The notes under the pieces were generated by a model that was not told the DNA's origin, did no database searches, and saw only the letters and a program-made list of their open reading frames with translations. A stretch of 64,000 nt of DNA from assembly GCA_002938205.1 (NCBI GenBank), contig PTKZ01000001.1, positions 62,001 to 126,000 on the forward strand, in the 5' to 3' direction. The position numbers and the translations under genes were made by a program. This document shows positions 35,760 through 44,726 of the stretch, one piece after another (positions within the stretch are counted from its first letter, which is position 1; each line of letters starts with the position of its first letter). This stretch comes from Alphaproteobacteria bacterium MarineAlpha5_Bin5. GTDB taxonomy: Bacteria > Pseudomonadota > Alphaproteobacteria > HIMB59 > GCA-002718135.

Positions 35760-36680
35760 GTGACTATAATTTTATTAATATTAGGTCTAATTTTTTTAGT
35801 TGGGGGCGCTGAAATCGTAGTTCGTGGATCTGTAAGTTTAGGAAAAAAAATAAATGTATCTCTTTTTGCCATTGGTATTGTTATAGTTGCAGCAGGCACT
35901 TCATTACCTGAACTTGCAAGTGCTATTAAAGCAGTAATAACTAATCATTCAGATTTAGCTGTTGGTGCTGTAGTTGGAAGTAATATTGCAAATTTAATAC
36001 TTATTATGGCAGCAACATCTTTCTTTGCACCAATTGATAAAATAAATCAAAATCAAATCAATCAAGCATGGATGAATATAGGATTAGGATTAATACTTAT
36101 TTTAATGCATATTCTCTTTTTACCTTTTAATTACTTATACGGTATTATTGCTGTTTCACTCTTATTTCTCATTATGTTTCTTCAAGTAAAAAAGGGAGCA
36201 ATAAATATGTCTGGTGTAGATGAAAAAGGAGATTATTCAATTATAGTATCAATTATCTTTATTACTTTAGGAATCTTTCTTTTAATATATGGATCAGATT
36301 TATTTGTTAATTCTGCAATAAATATTGCAAATGTATTTAATATACCAGAGGCAATTATAGGAATTTCATTAGTTGCTTTTGGTACTTCTTTACCAGAATT
36401 GGCAGTTGGAATTCTTGCTGCAATTAAAAGAAAAGTAGATTTCGCTCTTGGTAATGTTTTAGGCTCAAATATTTACAATGTACTTGGTGTTTTAGGAATT
36501 TCATCTTTTTTTGGTAATTTTAATATGCCAAACATTCTTGGCTATCAGGACTTAATCTTTATGCTTTTTGTGACTTTTTTAATTCTAGGTTTTATGTTTT
36601 TTATAAAGCGAATTGGAAGATTATATGGCTCAATAGGTTTATTAATGTATTTTAGTTATATAGTTTATATTTATAACTAA
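35760..36680 (+). CDS. Calcium/sodium antiporter (CaCA family, YrbG-like)
   Basis: A 306-residue cation antiporter of the CaCA superfamily with about ten membrane segments in two inverted halves. Each half has an alpha repeat: AAGTSLPELASAIKA with GSNIANLI, and VAFGTSLPELAVGILAAI with GSNIYNVLGV. The acidic residues in PEL bind the cation. The start is GTG, 6 bases after dctM. In a TRAP operon it could recycle sodium, but that is inference; it may simply export calcium. Confidence 0.9.
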   Translation: MTIILLILGLIFLVGGAEIVVRGSVSLGKKINVSLFAIGIVIVAAGTSLPELASAIKAVITNHSDLAVGAVVGSNIANLILIMAATSFFAPIDKINQNQINQAWMNIGLGLILILMHILFLPFNYLYGIIAVSLLFLIMFLQVKKGAINMSGVDEKGDYSIIVSIIFITLGIFLLIYGSDLFVNSAINIANVFNIPEAIIGISLVAFGTSLPELAVGILAAIKRKVDFALGNVLGSNIYNVLGVLGISSFFGNFNMPNILGYQDLIFMLFVTFLILGFMFFIKRIGRLYGSIGLLMYFSYIVYIYN

Positions 36681-36686
36681 TAATAA

Positions 36687-37067
36687 TTAAAGCATTTCTT
36701 TTTCTTCTAATACTTTTCTTGCAATGCGAAAACAATCTATTGCCTGAGGAACACCACAATAAATTCCAATTACATGAATTATAGCACGTATTTCTTCTTT
36801 AGTTACACCGTTCGTTATTGCTCCTTTGCAATGAATTTCCCATTCATGCATTTTCCCTAAGGCACCAATCATAGAAAGATTCATCATTGAACGTGTTTTC
36901 ATGTCAATTGTTTCATCACTCCAACCAAAACCCCAACACCATTCAGTCATAGCCTTTTGAAAAGGAAGAGTAAAATCATCAGCTTGTGCAAGATTTTTTT
37001 CTACATATTCTGCACCTAATGTTTTTTTTCTTTTCTCTAATCCTTTTTTAAATAATTCTTCATCCAT
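36687..37067 (-). CDS. Carboxymuconolactone decarboxylase family protein
   Basis: A 126-residue AhpD-like/CMD family protein. The family core appears as WCWGFGWSDETIDMKTRSMM with NLSMIGALGKMHEWEIHCKG and VTKEEIRAIIHVIGIYCGVP, which is closest to the 4-carboxymuconolactone decarboxylase (PcaC) type; the AhpD CxxC pair is absent, so peroxidase activity is unlikely. No other protocatechuate genes are nearby, so the substrate may be unrelated to aromatic catabolism. It lies between the antiporter and the DddP-like gene, divergent from the latter. Confidence 0.82.
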   Translation of the reverse strand: MDEELFKKGLEKRKKTLGAEYVEKNLAQADDFTLPFQKAMTEWCWGFGWSDETIDMKTRSMMNLSMIGALGKMHEWEIHCKGAITNGVTKEEIRAIIHVIGIYCGVPQAIDCFRIARKVLEEKEML

Positions 37068-37113
37068 ACATTCTCCTATTTCTATTATTTAATATTTTGT
37101 GTATCACTATACC

Positions 37114-38397
37114 ATGAATTCGGGATTATTTGATTCAAAGAATATTGAGAGAAAAATTGGCCCTAAACTTGGTCAAAAAAATTCATTATCAAATTACAAT
37201 TTTAAGCCAAGGTTGTACGAGGATAAAATTGATATTGATCGCATGCGCATGTATCGATTGAATAGAGTAAGGGATCAATTAATTCAAAACGACATAGGCG
37301 CATGTATTTTATTTGATCCAATTAACATTCGTTATGCGACTGATACAAGAAACATGGCAGTATTTTCATTTCATTTGATGACCCGTTATGTATTTATACC
37401 TGCAAGTGGACCAGTCATATTATTTGAATATCCAAAGTGTGAACATGTATACGAGAATAATTGTACTATAAATGAAGTGAGGGAAGTGATCAGCTGGGAC
37501 CATTTTTCATGGGGCAATAATGTTTATAAAAAAGCATTAGAATGGTCAAAAGTTGTTAATGAATTAATGAAAAAACACAGTGCTAAAAATAAAAATCTTG
37601 CTATTGATGTCTGTGATCCAGCAGGAATAAATGCCTTAAATAATAATTATCAGTATGAAATAATTAATGCTCAAAAATTTTTAGAAATCGCAAGATCTAT
37701 AAAATCAGAAGATGAATTGCTATGTATGCAAGCTTCTATTGAAACTGCTGAAAAAGGCATTTTACTAATGTATAAAAATTTAAATGCAGGGATGACTGAG
37801 GAAGAATTGTGGTCCTATCTTCATAAAACAAATATTGAAAATGGAGGTGAATGGTTTGAAACAAGATTACTTAATTCAGGACAAAAAACAAATCCTTGGT
37901 TCCAAGAATGTAGTAATAGAATTATTGAAAAAGGAGATTTAGTGGCATTTGATACAGATATGATCGGTCCTTATGGATATTGTGCTGATATTTCAAGAAC
38001 ATTTGTTGAGGGTGGAAAACTAAATACTAATCAAAAAAAACTTTATGACTTAGCTTATGAAAATGTAAAATATAATGAGCAACTTATTAAACCCGGACTA
38101 TCTTTTAAAGAGTTTGCAGAAAAAGCTTGGAAACTTCCCGACAATTGTTTTGATAATCACTATCCTTGTCAAATTCATGGAGTAGGCATGAGTGATGAAT
38201 GGCCATTTATACCCTATCCTAATAGAGATTATAGCAATGGAGATTATAGTGGCCGCTTTGAAGAAAACATGACAGTTTGTGTTGAAAGTTACATTGGTGA
38301 AATAGATGGAAAAGAAGGTGTTAAATTAGAGGATCAATACTTAGTTACAAAAGATGGTTTAAAATTACTTTCATCAATTCCTTTAAATAAAATTTAA
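37114..38397 (+). CDS. dddP: DddP-type DMSP lyase (M24 metallopeptidase fold)
   Basis: Predicted dimethylsulfoniopropionate lyase, releasing DMS and acrylate. It has the M24 creatinase/prolidase fold but the sequence pattern of DddP: FDPINIRYATDTRNM, GGEWFETRLLNSG, TNPWFQECSNRI and HGVGMSDEWPF. Counting from the ATG at 37114, the metal ligands would be D280, D282, D292, H355, E391 and E406, and the catalytic aspartate D361, each matching the known DddP pattern with a constant offset. I prefer this ATG to the upstream GTG (37099) because it aligns with DddP N termini. Its 3' end overlaps the convergent methyltransferase by 15 bases. Confidence 0.8.
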   Translation: MNSGLFDSKNIERKIGPKLGQKNSLSNYNFKPRLYEDKIDIDRMRMYRLNRVRDQLIQNDIGACILFDPINIRYATDTRNMAVFSFHLMTRYVFIPASGPVILFEYPKCEHVYENNCTINEVREVISWDHFSWGNNVYKKALEWSKVVNELMKKHSAKNKNLAIDVCDPAGINALNNNYQYEIINAQKFLEIARSIKSEDELLCMQASIETAEKGILLMYKNLNAGMTEEELWSYLHKTNIENGGEWFETRLLNSGQKTNPWFQECSNRIIEKGDLVAFDTDMIGPYGYCADISRTFVEGGKLNTNQKKLYDLAYENVKYNEQLIKPGLSFKEFAEKAWKLPDNCFDNHYPCQIHGVGMSDEWPFIPYPNRDYSNGDYSGRFEENMTVCVESYIGEIDGKEGVKLEDQYLVTKDGLKLLSSIPLNKI

Positions 38398-39030
38398 ATT
38401 ATTTTTATTTTTTTTTGCAACACAGAACCAAGCGTCTACATCTTTATTAACAATATAGGATGATTTTTTTAATTCTAAAATTTTCCATTGATTGTTTTGT
38501 TCTAATTTTTGTATTTTTTTATCAAATTCATATTTTTGATAAATACCTTCATTAATAGTGAAACAAATTAAGCCATTAGTTTTAACAATACGAAGAAATT
38601 CATCAAGAGTAGGAGCTTTGACATGTCCATAAGTAAATGTGCCAACACAAATTACTGCATCAAAATAATTATCAGTATATTTTAATTGTTTGTTTAAATC
38701 GATTAGATCTAATTTATTATATAAACCGTTTGGTACAAGATTTAACATATCCTGTGATAAATCAGCACCAATGAGATTACCAAAACCTTCTTTTGAAAGT
38801 TCTTGTCCAACTAAACCTGTTCCACAACCTGCATCTAAGATATTAATTGATTTATTAATTGCATGCTTGCCAAAAATTTTTGCTGCATTTTTTGGAGCAA
38901 TATAATTCCAATCAACCATGTCTAGGTTATATTGGTTGTTTTTGGTCCAGCTGGTATAATACTCTAAAACTTTTTCTTTTGTTTCTAATTTATAAATGGG
39001 AATTTTATTGTCTGTATTCTTAGTATTCAT
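38383..39030 (-). CDS. Class I SAM-dependent methyltransferase
   Basis: A methyltransferase-11/25 type protein of about 215 residues. Motif I is NILDAGCGTGLVGQELSKEG, motif II/III includes DAVICVGTFTYGHVKAPTLD and a post-motif segment GLICFTINEG. I use the ATG at 39030; the track start at 39063 lies inside the Rieske gene. It is transcribed after the Rieske oxygenase, 5 bases downstream of that stop, and so may act in the same pathway. Williams-Beuren-like methyltransferases look similar; the acceptor is not known. Confidence 0.8.
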   Translation of the reverse strand: MNTKNTDNKIPIYKLETKEKVLEYYTSWTKNNQYNLDMVDWNYIAPKNAAKIFGKHAINKSINILDAGCGTGLVGQELSKEGFGNLIGADLSQDMLNLVPNGLYNKLDLIDLNKQLKYTDNYFDAVICVGTFTYGHVKAPTLDEFLRIVKTNGLICFTINEGIYQKYEFDKKIQKLEQNNQWKILELKKSSYIVNKDVDAWFCVAKKNKNNLNFI

Positions 39031-39035
39031 CCATT

Positions 39036-40217
39036 TTATTTGGTTATATTTATAGCAACCCATTTATTAAAATGATGCGTAGGATTATCAAGAACTGGAG
39101 AAAAATTACCACCATTATATACAGGAGAATTACGACCTTCTTGCATACCTTGAATAATCATCAAATCTTCAGATTGAATACTATGCCATTGTTTAAAATT
39201 TTGTTCCCTCAGAGACTTGTATTTATCTGATAATGCCGCCTCTTCTCCCACATAATATATTTCCATATGTTCTTTTGTAAATTCATGGTTTATGGGCTCG
39301 AGCCAGTAGGCATAATAATGATCTTTATGAATCCCAAGCATAACATTTGGGAATAAAGCAACATATTCAGCATGTTTTTCTTTTTCTTTAGACCATCCTG
39401 GGAAATTTGGAAATTGCTCATCATTTCTAAATCGAGGATTATAAACAAGTGTTCCTTGTCCAGCAAAGCGATTAGGTAGTCCTTGTATATGATAGTGATC
39501 ATCAATTTTGGAATAAGAATTTAGACCTGGATGGACAAAAGGTAGATGATAGCTTTCGCAATAGTTTTCAATTGCAAATTTCCAATTACACTTAGCTTCT
39601 AATAAAAAATAACCATAGTCTTTTGGGTGATAAATCATTGCCTGATCTTCCTTTGTCCAAAAATCAGCCCATCTTTCTTCTAACGGTTTTATATATTCTG
39701 CAAAAGCAATCTCATTATTCGATATATTAACCATTATTAAATCTAACCACACTGACGTACGAACCTCTTTTAATCCACTCTTTGACTTATCAAATTTTTT
39801 GTGTTCATTTTTATTCAAACCACCTAAATGAGGTGTAGCTACAAGATTACCTTCAAAATTATAAGACCATGAGTGATAAGGGCAGCGAAGAACATTTTTT
39901 AATGAGCACTCTTCATGAATTAGTTTATATCCACGATGACTGCAAACATTATGGAATACACGTACTTTATTATTTTTGTCACGAATAATAATAAGAGGAA
40001 TTCCTAATAAGTCAAAAGGCTTCGTATCTCCCGGATTTGGCACAGAGCTTGCGACTCCTATTGTAACCCATTTATCTTCAAAAATTTTTTTACGCTCTAT
40101 TTTTGTATATGGCCCATTTAAATAACATTCATTAGGCAATCCATGTGCTTTTTCAATAGATTCACTAACAACATCTAGTTTTTTTTTATCAATTAAATTA
40201 AATATTTCTTTATTCAT
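39036..40217 (-). CDS. Rieske non-haem iron oxygenase, alpha subunit
   Basis: A ring-hydroxylating or demethylating oxygenase large subunit, 393 residues. The Rieske 2Fe-2S site is CSHRGYKL followed by CPYHSWSYNFEG (Cys-X-His...Cys-X2-His, about residues 92-115), and the mononuclear iron site is FAIENYCESYHLPFVHPG with two histidines, the distal acid expected later. Families with this layout include glycine-betaine monooxygenase GbcA and carnitine oxygenase, which would fit osmolyte use, but aromatic substrates are possible. No reductase gene is beside it; the electron donor must come from elsewhere. Confidence 0.85.
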   Translation of the reverse strand: MNKEIFNLIDKKKLDVVSESIEKAHGLPNECYLNGPYTKIERKKIFEDKWVTIGVASSVPNPGDTKPFDLLGIPLIIIRDKNNKVRVFHNVCSHRGYKLIHEECSLKNVLRCPYHSWSYNFEGNLVATPHLGGLNKNEHKKFDKSKSGLKEVRTSVWLDLIMVNISNNEIAFAEYIKPLEERWADFWTKEDQAMIYHPKDYGYFLLEAKCNWKFAIENYCESYHLPFVHPGLNSYSKIDDHYHIQGLPNRFAGQGTLVYNPRFRNDEQFPNFPGWSKEKEKHAEYVALFPNVMLGIHKDHYYAYWLEPINHEFTKEHMEIYYVGEEAALSDKYKSLREQNFKQWHSIQSEDLMIIQGMQEGRNSPVYNGGNFSPVLDNPTHHFNKWVAINITK

Positions 40218-40266
40218 ATAAAGCTACTAAAATCTTATTTTAGGTTTTATAAATGTCAAATTAATT

Positions 40267-41064
40267 ATGTTAGAAAATGACGACAAATTAATACTTAAGG
40301 TTTCAAATATTGCTATTGAAGCAGGCAAAATAATTCTGGAACATTATAAAAGTGATCTACAAGTGATGGAAAAGAAAGATAATTCACCTTTAACAAATGC
40401 AGATTTACAATCAAACAATTTTATTACCAAAGAGTTAAAGTTATTAAATGAAGAAACTCCAATTTTAAGTGAAGAATCACTAATTAAATGGGATGAAAGA
40501 AAAAAATGGAATACCTATTGGTTAGTTGATCCATTAGATGGGACTAAAGAATTTATAAATAAAAATGGAGAATTTACAGTTAATATTGCTTTAATTAATA
40601 ACAATCAACCGATACTAGGGGTGATTTATGCTCCTGAGCTTTCTCTTTTATACTTTGCACAACAAAATAAAGGTTCTCATAAGATCAATTGTTCAAATAA
40701 TTTATCTACATTAGACAAAGCAATTCGATTGCATGTAAATAATAAAAAAAAATCTGAACGGATAATAGTTATTGGTAGTCGTTCTCATTCTAATGAAAAA
40801 TTTACAACTTGGATTAAAGAAAACTATCAGATCTACAGTATTGTACAAAAAGGGAGTTCACTAAAACTTTGTGAAATTGCAGAAGGCGTTGCAGATATTT
40901 ATCCTCGATTTGGTCCAACTTCTGAATGGGACATTGCTGCAGGTCAAATAATATTAGAAGAAGCAGGTGGAAATATTTATAGCTTTAATAATGAAAGATT
41001 ACTATACAATTATAAAGAAAATCTTCTTAATCCTGAATTTGTTGCTACTTGTAAAATTTCTTAG
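40267..41064 (+). CDS. cysQ: 3'(2'),5'-bisphosphate nucleotidase CysQ
   Basis: CysQ removes the 3' phosphate of PAP (and PAPS), a by-product of sulfonation or PAPS use. The 265-residue protein of the inositol monophosphatase family has the metal site WLVDPLDGTKEFI followed by NGEFTVNIALI, typical of CysQ, and the second signature SEWDIAAGQIILEEAGG. EES (LSEESL) supplies the third metal ligand. Its presence fits the CysC-like kinase 4 kb away. It is divergent from the Rieske gene. Confidence 0.9.
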   Translation: MLENDDKLILKVSNIAIEAGKIILEHYKSDLQVMEKKDNSPLTNADLQSNNFITKELKLLNEETPILSEESLIKWDERKKWNTYWLVDPLDGTKEFINKNGEFTVNIALINNNQPILGVIYAPELSLLYFAQQNKGSHKINCSNNLSTLDKAIRLHVNNKKKSERIIVIGSRSHSNEKFTTWIKENYQIYSIVQKGSSLKLCEIAEGVADIYPRFGPTSEWDIAAGQIILEEAGGNIYSFNNERLLYNYKENLLNPEFVATCKIS

Positions 41065-41415
41065 TTAGAAAATTGTAGCTCCAAAAATTTTAACATTATT
41101 ATCTTCTAATCCCAAAACAAGTCGACCTAAAAATTCGCCAGATAGTTTTGAACTTTTCTGCTTATATAAAATTGTTACATATTCATTTCTTCTTAAGCAT
41201 CCAAGGCAAAGAGAATCATTTGACAAATTAACTAATAATTCATTATTAGCCCATTGTTTTCCAATTTCTATTTCATTTGCACCGTAAAGCATTTGTGCTG
41301 AAAAATTTTTTGTGAATCCACTGTAATCTTTATTATTAGAACATTGAATAAGATTATCCCATATAGGTTTAGCAATTTTAATTATTTCTTCATCTGTTTT
41401 TTCTTGAAGACTCAT
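41065..41415 (-). CDS. Hypothetical protein, possibly NTF2/cystatin-like fold
   Basis: A 116-residue protein I do not recognise with certainty. The opening helix (EEIIKIAKPIWDNLIQCSNN) followed by DYSGFTKNFSAQM and three to four beta strands ending in EFLGRLVLGLEDNNVKIFG is the pattern of the NTF2/cystatin-like superfamily. It carries three cysteines, two in LCLGCLRR. It lies 15 bases downstream of aprA on the same strand, so it may be co-transcribed with aprM-aprB-aprA. No signal peptide is seen. The function is unknown. Confidence 0.5.
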   Translation of the reverse strand: MSLQEKTDEEIIKIAKPIWDNLIQCSNNKDYSGFTKNFSAQMLYGANEIEIGKQWANNELLVNLSNDSLCLGCLRRNEYVTILYKQKSSKLSGEFLGRLVLGLEDNNVKIFGATIF

Positions 41416-41430
41416 TACTTTTAATATTTT

Positions 41431-43290
41431 TTAAGAAGCTTCTTTTTTCTTTTCTTCATCTATAATATGATAAACAGGCTTTTTTTCCATTGTAAATTTA
41501 CCTGTTTCTGGATCACGTGTTGATACTGTTAAGCAATGCCAATTTTCATCATCTAATTTCATATGATCACCTCTATAATAATATCCTGGCCATCGGGTTT
41601 CTTCTCTAAATAAAGTATGTTCGGTTACACATTGAGAAGTAATGGCACGGTGTTTTAATTCCCATGCACGCATAAGTTGATGATAATCTTCAGCTCCAAC
41701 GTGTTCTAAATCTTCTTGCAACCAATCTAATAATTCCAACCCTCTTTTGAGTGTATTTTCATTGGTCATATAATTAAAAGAAATACCACCAACATATTCA
41801 TCCATTATTTTTTGCAGACGTTGCAATCCTTGAATCGGCAAAATATAACTTGGGGAAACTGTTCCAGCTGTAATTTCATTTCTTCCAACCTTATAATTTT
41901 CAAGAGGTTTGTAAATAATCTCTCTGAAGTTTTCACACTGTTTATCTGTTACCTGTATACCTTCTGCTTTTTGATCTTGAATATATTTAACAGCTGCTTT
42001 TGCTGCTAGGCGACCCTCTGTAAAAGATCCAGATGAAAATTTATGTGCACTTCCTCCAACTGTATCACCTGCTCCAAAAAGACCATCAACGGTAGTCATT
42101 CTATTGTAACCCCAAAAGTATTCAGGAGGTGAAAGATCTTCAGGTCCACTTACCCAAGCTCCCGAGCAGGTAGCGTGCGAACCCATCACGTAAGGTTCCG
42201 AAGTAGTTAATTCAGGATTTTGATATTTTGGATCTATGTTCTGAGAAGCCCATACAACTGCTTGTCCAACGGTCATCCCTAAAAAATTTTCCCATCCAAT
42301 AGTTTCTAAGTGTGGGTCTTGAAATGCTTCTTTTGTAACCATATGAATCGGACCACCACCAGCGATAACTTCTTGAATGAACGCATGGTTTCGCAAACAA
42401 GTGGGTGTAGGATGATGATCTATATATTCTCCCACTAATTTTTTTGTTTGGTCGTACCATTTTTTTTCGTAATTCTCTCCGTTGGCATTTTGTGTATATG
42501 TTTTTAAATGTAAAAAATATGCACCAACAGGTCCATAACCATCTTTAAATCTGCATAAAACAATACGGTTTTCCATTTGTGTCATTTTAGCTCCAACTGC
42601 AATTGGTAAAGCATACGCCGATCCATTACTCCAAGGTGCGTACCATGTACGACCCATACCTTCACCAACTGCTCTTGGTTTAAATATATGAGAAGCACCA
42701 CCTGCTGCTACTATGACTGTTTTTGCTCTAAAGACATGATAATTTCCTGTGCGCATATTAAATCCAACAGCACCACCAACCCTATTATCTTTGCCCTCAT
42801 CCATTAAGAGATGAGTAATCATAATTCGGTTATAAATTTTATCAGCCGATTTTTTTGCTGCTTCTGCAACGATAGGCTTATAGCTTTCTCCATGGATCAT
42901 TATTTGCCATTTACCTTCTCTCTGATATCTGCCTGTTTCTTTATTACGCATCATAGGAAGACCCCATTCATCAAACATATGAACAGTAGAATCAACATGG
43001 CGAGCCATATCATAGCCTAGATCTTCACGAACAAGTCCCATTAAATCATTACGTGCGTACCGAACATGATCTTCTGGTTGATTTTCATCCCACTGCATTC
43101 CCATATAACAATTAATTGCATATAAACCTTGTGCAACGGCACCACTTCTATCGATATTAGCTTTTTCTACGCAAATTATTTTTAAATCTCTTCCCCAATG
43201 CCTAGCTTCAAATGCAGCTCCTGTTCCTGCCATACCTCCGCCAACAACTAAGATATCGCAATTTTCGTAAACTGTTTTATTTTTTGGCAT
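41431..43290 (-). CDS. aprA: Adenylylsulfate (APS) reductase alpha subunit AprA
   Basis: The FAD-containing subunit of APS reductase, 619 residues. It carries the FAD-binding start ILVVGGGMAGTGAAFEAR, AVAQGLYAINCYMG, the active-site region CLRNHAFIQEVIAGGGP, SYILPIQGLQRL, and a C-terminal REETRWPGYYYRGD, all matching AprA rather than succinate dehydrogenase. In sulfite oxidisers the enzyme works towards APS formation; with Xsc nearby releasing sulfite, that direction is likely here. It shares a base with aprB. SAR11-type genomes are known to carry aprBA. Confidence 0.95.
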   Translation of the reverse strand: MPKNKTVYENCDILVVGGGMAGTGAAFEARHWGRDLKIICVEKANIDRSGAVAQGLYAINCYMGMQWDENQPEDHVRYARNDLMGLVREDLGYDMARHVDSTVHMFDEWGLPMMRNKETGRYQREGKWQIMIHGESYKPIVAEAAKKSADKIYNRIMITHLLMDEGKDNRVGGAVGFNMRTGNYHVFRAKTVIVAAGGASHIFKPRAVGEGMGRTWYAPWSNGSAYALPIAVGAKMTQMENRIVLCRFKDGYGPVGAYFLHLKTYTQNANGENYEKKWYDQTKKLVGEYIDHHPTPTCLRNHAFIQEVIAGGGPIHMVTKEAFQDPHLETIGWENFLGMTVGQAVVWASQNIDPKYQNPELTTSEPYVMGSHATCSGAWVSGPEDLSPPEYFWGYNRMTTVDGLFGAGDTVGGSAHKFSSGSFTEGRLAAKAAVKYIQDQKAEGIQVTDKQCENFREIIYKPLENYKVGRNEITAGTVSPSYILPIQGLQRLQKIMDEYVGGISFNYMTNENTLKRGLELLDWLQEDLEHVGAEDYHQLMRAWELKHRAITSQCVTEHTLFREETRWPGYYYRGDHMKLDDENWHCLTVSTRDPETGKFTMEKKPVYHIIDEEKKKEAS

Positions 43291-43760
43291 TAGTAATAAA
43301 CTCCTTTTTTGAAAGAGCTTTTACTTATTGTGGGTAATTCTTTATTAGTATTTAATCCTTTTGGTTCAGAATATAAAATTTGAGAATTAATTTCTGCCTG
43401 ATTAGGTTCATCCTCTTCAGCTAGTTTAGGAATATGTTTCCCCCATGGTTTTGTAGTTATTGGTGAAACAAAATTTTTCTCCGTTCCATTTCTAAATTTA
43501 ATTCGCCAAGATATTGTTCCCTTTTCTTCTTCACGAAGAACTCTTACACTATGCCCCATTGGAGCAAAGTCAGCATACCCTCTTGCATCAATAGCTTCGT
43601 TAGGACAAGCTTTCACACATGAATAGCATTCCCAGCACATATTCGGCTCAATATTAACAGCTCTTCTTGTAACAGGATCGATATGCATAATATCTGATGG
43701 ACATATATCAACACAATGACCACACCCATCACATTTCGTCATATATACAAACGTTGACAT
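43290..43760 (-). CDS. aprB: Adenylylsulfate (APS) reductase beta subunit AprB
   Basis: The electron-transfer subunit, 156 residues, with two [4Fe-4S] clusters. The motifs are KCDGCGHCVDICPSD and CWECYSCVKACPNEA, giving the eight cysteines needed, and IDARGYADFAPMGHSV follows as in other AprB proteins. A C-terminal extension of about 50 residues wraps AprA in known structures. The start has a good AGGAG ribosome site. aprM-like, aprB and aprA form one minus-strand operon. Confidence 0.95.
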   Translation of the reverse strand: MSTFVYMTKCDGCGHCVDICPSDIMHIDPVTRRAVNIEPNMCWECYSCVKACPNEAIDARGYADFAPMGHSVRVLREEEKGTISWRIKFRNGTEKNFVSPITTKPWGKHIPKLAEEDEPNQAEINSQILYSEPKGLNTNKELPTISKSSFKKGVYY

Positions 43761-43807
43761 CTTAATTTATCTCCTTATTTTTTTTATTTGTGTTTTCATT
43801 TTTATAA

Positions 43808-44602
43808 TTAATAATGTTTAGGGGCCTCTCTTTTTATTCCTAAACCAAATTGCTTAGGTTCATTTGAAGGTTCGGGTAAATTATCTCTTGATCCATCTGC
43901 TTCAGCCAAATTTTTTTGAATAGCTGCTCCTGGTTTATAAAACATATGAGCGAACTTAGACCAATAAACTCCTCCAAATAGAATTATATTTGCAAGACAA
44001 AATAGACCAAAAAATAGTGTATCCCAAACAGCAATATTTGAATATTGAAGCAAAGACCAAATTAAAGCTAACGTTGAGGTTAAAACTAGGGATAGAACAA
44101 ATAGATCAGCTTGAATAATTCTGTACCATGGATGTGCTTCCGCTGAAACATCTACTCTAAGAAAAAACCAAAACCAATAACCTCCAATACAAGTCATTAA
44201 AGCTCCAACATGCCACAGAATTGGATATAATGGAGGTGTTATAGAATTTGCTTGTGTATAGCAAAAAATCATAAGCACTGAAGTAATCCAGAATAATATA
44301 GTTCCATACATTCCAAGCAAATGGGCAATTCTTCTCTTCCCTTTACCTAATTCAGATGTGGTTAAAATTTCATTAGCCACAGTTTTTAAAATCACAGAAG
44401 ATTTTTTAGAAGAACTTAATTCTTTTTTTGCCTGCTTCTTTGCTTTTTTGGCATTTTCAAAAAAATATTTTACATTTTTTTTATGAATAATATCAAATAA
44501 TGTTCCTATAATCACAAGAGCTATCATAGTTAAAACAAACATTTGCATTAGAAGACTTGGTATAGACTGTGCTAGTTCGGCAAAGGGGTTTCTTGCAATC
44601 AT
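43808..44602 (-). CDS. Membrane anchor of APS reductase (AprM/QmoC-like b-type haem protein)
   Basis: A 264-residue integral membrane protein with five predicted helices (about 16-38, 94-116, 124-148, 164-187 and 192-214). Four histidines lie at helix ends, H94 (RRIAHLLGMYG), H131 (ILWHVGALM), H157 (EAHPWYRI) and H219 (SKFAHMFYKPG), the arrangement of bis-histidine b-haem proteins such as QmoC and NarI. It is the first gene of the apr operon, so it most likely passes electrons from AprBA to the quinone pool. A lysine-rich cytoplasmic loop (residues 50-70) follows helix 1. Confidence 0.72.
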   Translation of the reverse strand: MIARNPFAELAQSIPSLLMQMFVLTMIALVIIGTLFDIIHKKNVKYFFENAKKAKKQAKKELSSSKKSSVILKTVANEILTTSELGKGKRRIAHLLGMYGTILFWITSVLMIFCYTQANSITPPLYPILWHVGALMTCIGGYWFWFFLRVDVSAEAHPWYRIIQADLFVLSLVLTSTLALIWSLLQYSNIAVWDTLFFGLFCLANIILFGGVYWSKFAHMFYKPGAAIQKNLAEADGSRDNLPEPSNEPKQFGLGIKREAPKHY

Positions 44603-44726
44603 ATTTTACTATTTCTAAATTAAATCTTTGTTCTCTTGTAGCGTTTTGCTATGTTTTTCTTAAAGTTTTTTTAACTAAATACAAACATTTATTGCTTGTT
44701 TAAAATTAATATTTATTAATAATTTC

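Noticed and set aside
37099-37113. GTG start of the DddP-like gene at 37099
   Set aside because: The five extra residues (YHYT) are not seen in DddP proteins, and the ATG at 37114 aligns with the family N terminus.
44639-44651. TAGC-N5-GCTA inverted repeat in the aprM/cysC gap, similar to the half-sites of the 32607 palindrome
   Set aside because: The spacer is 5 instead of 4 bases, the flanks do not match, and short half-sites like this occur by chance; I do not claim a shared regulator.
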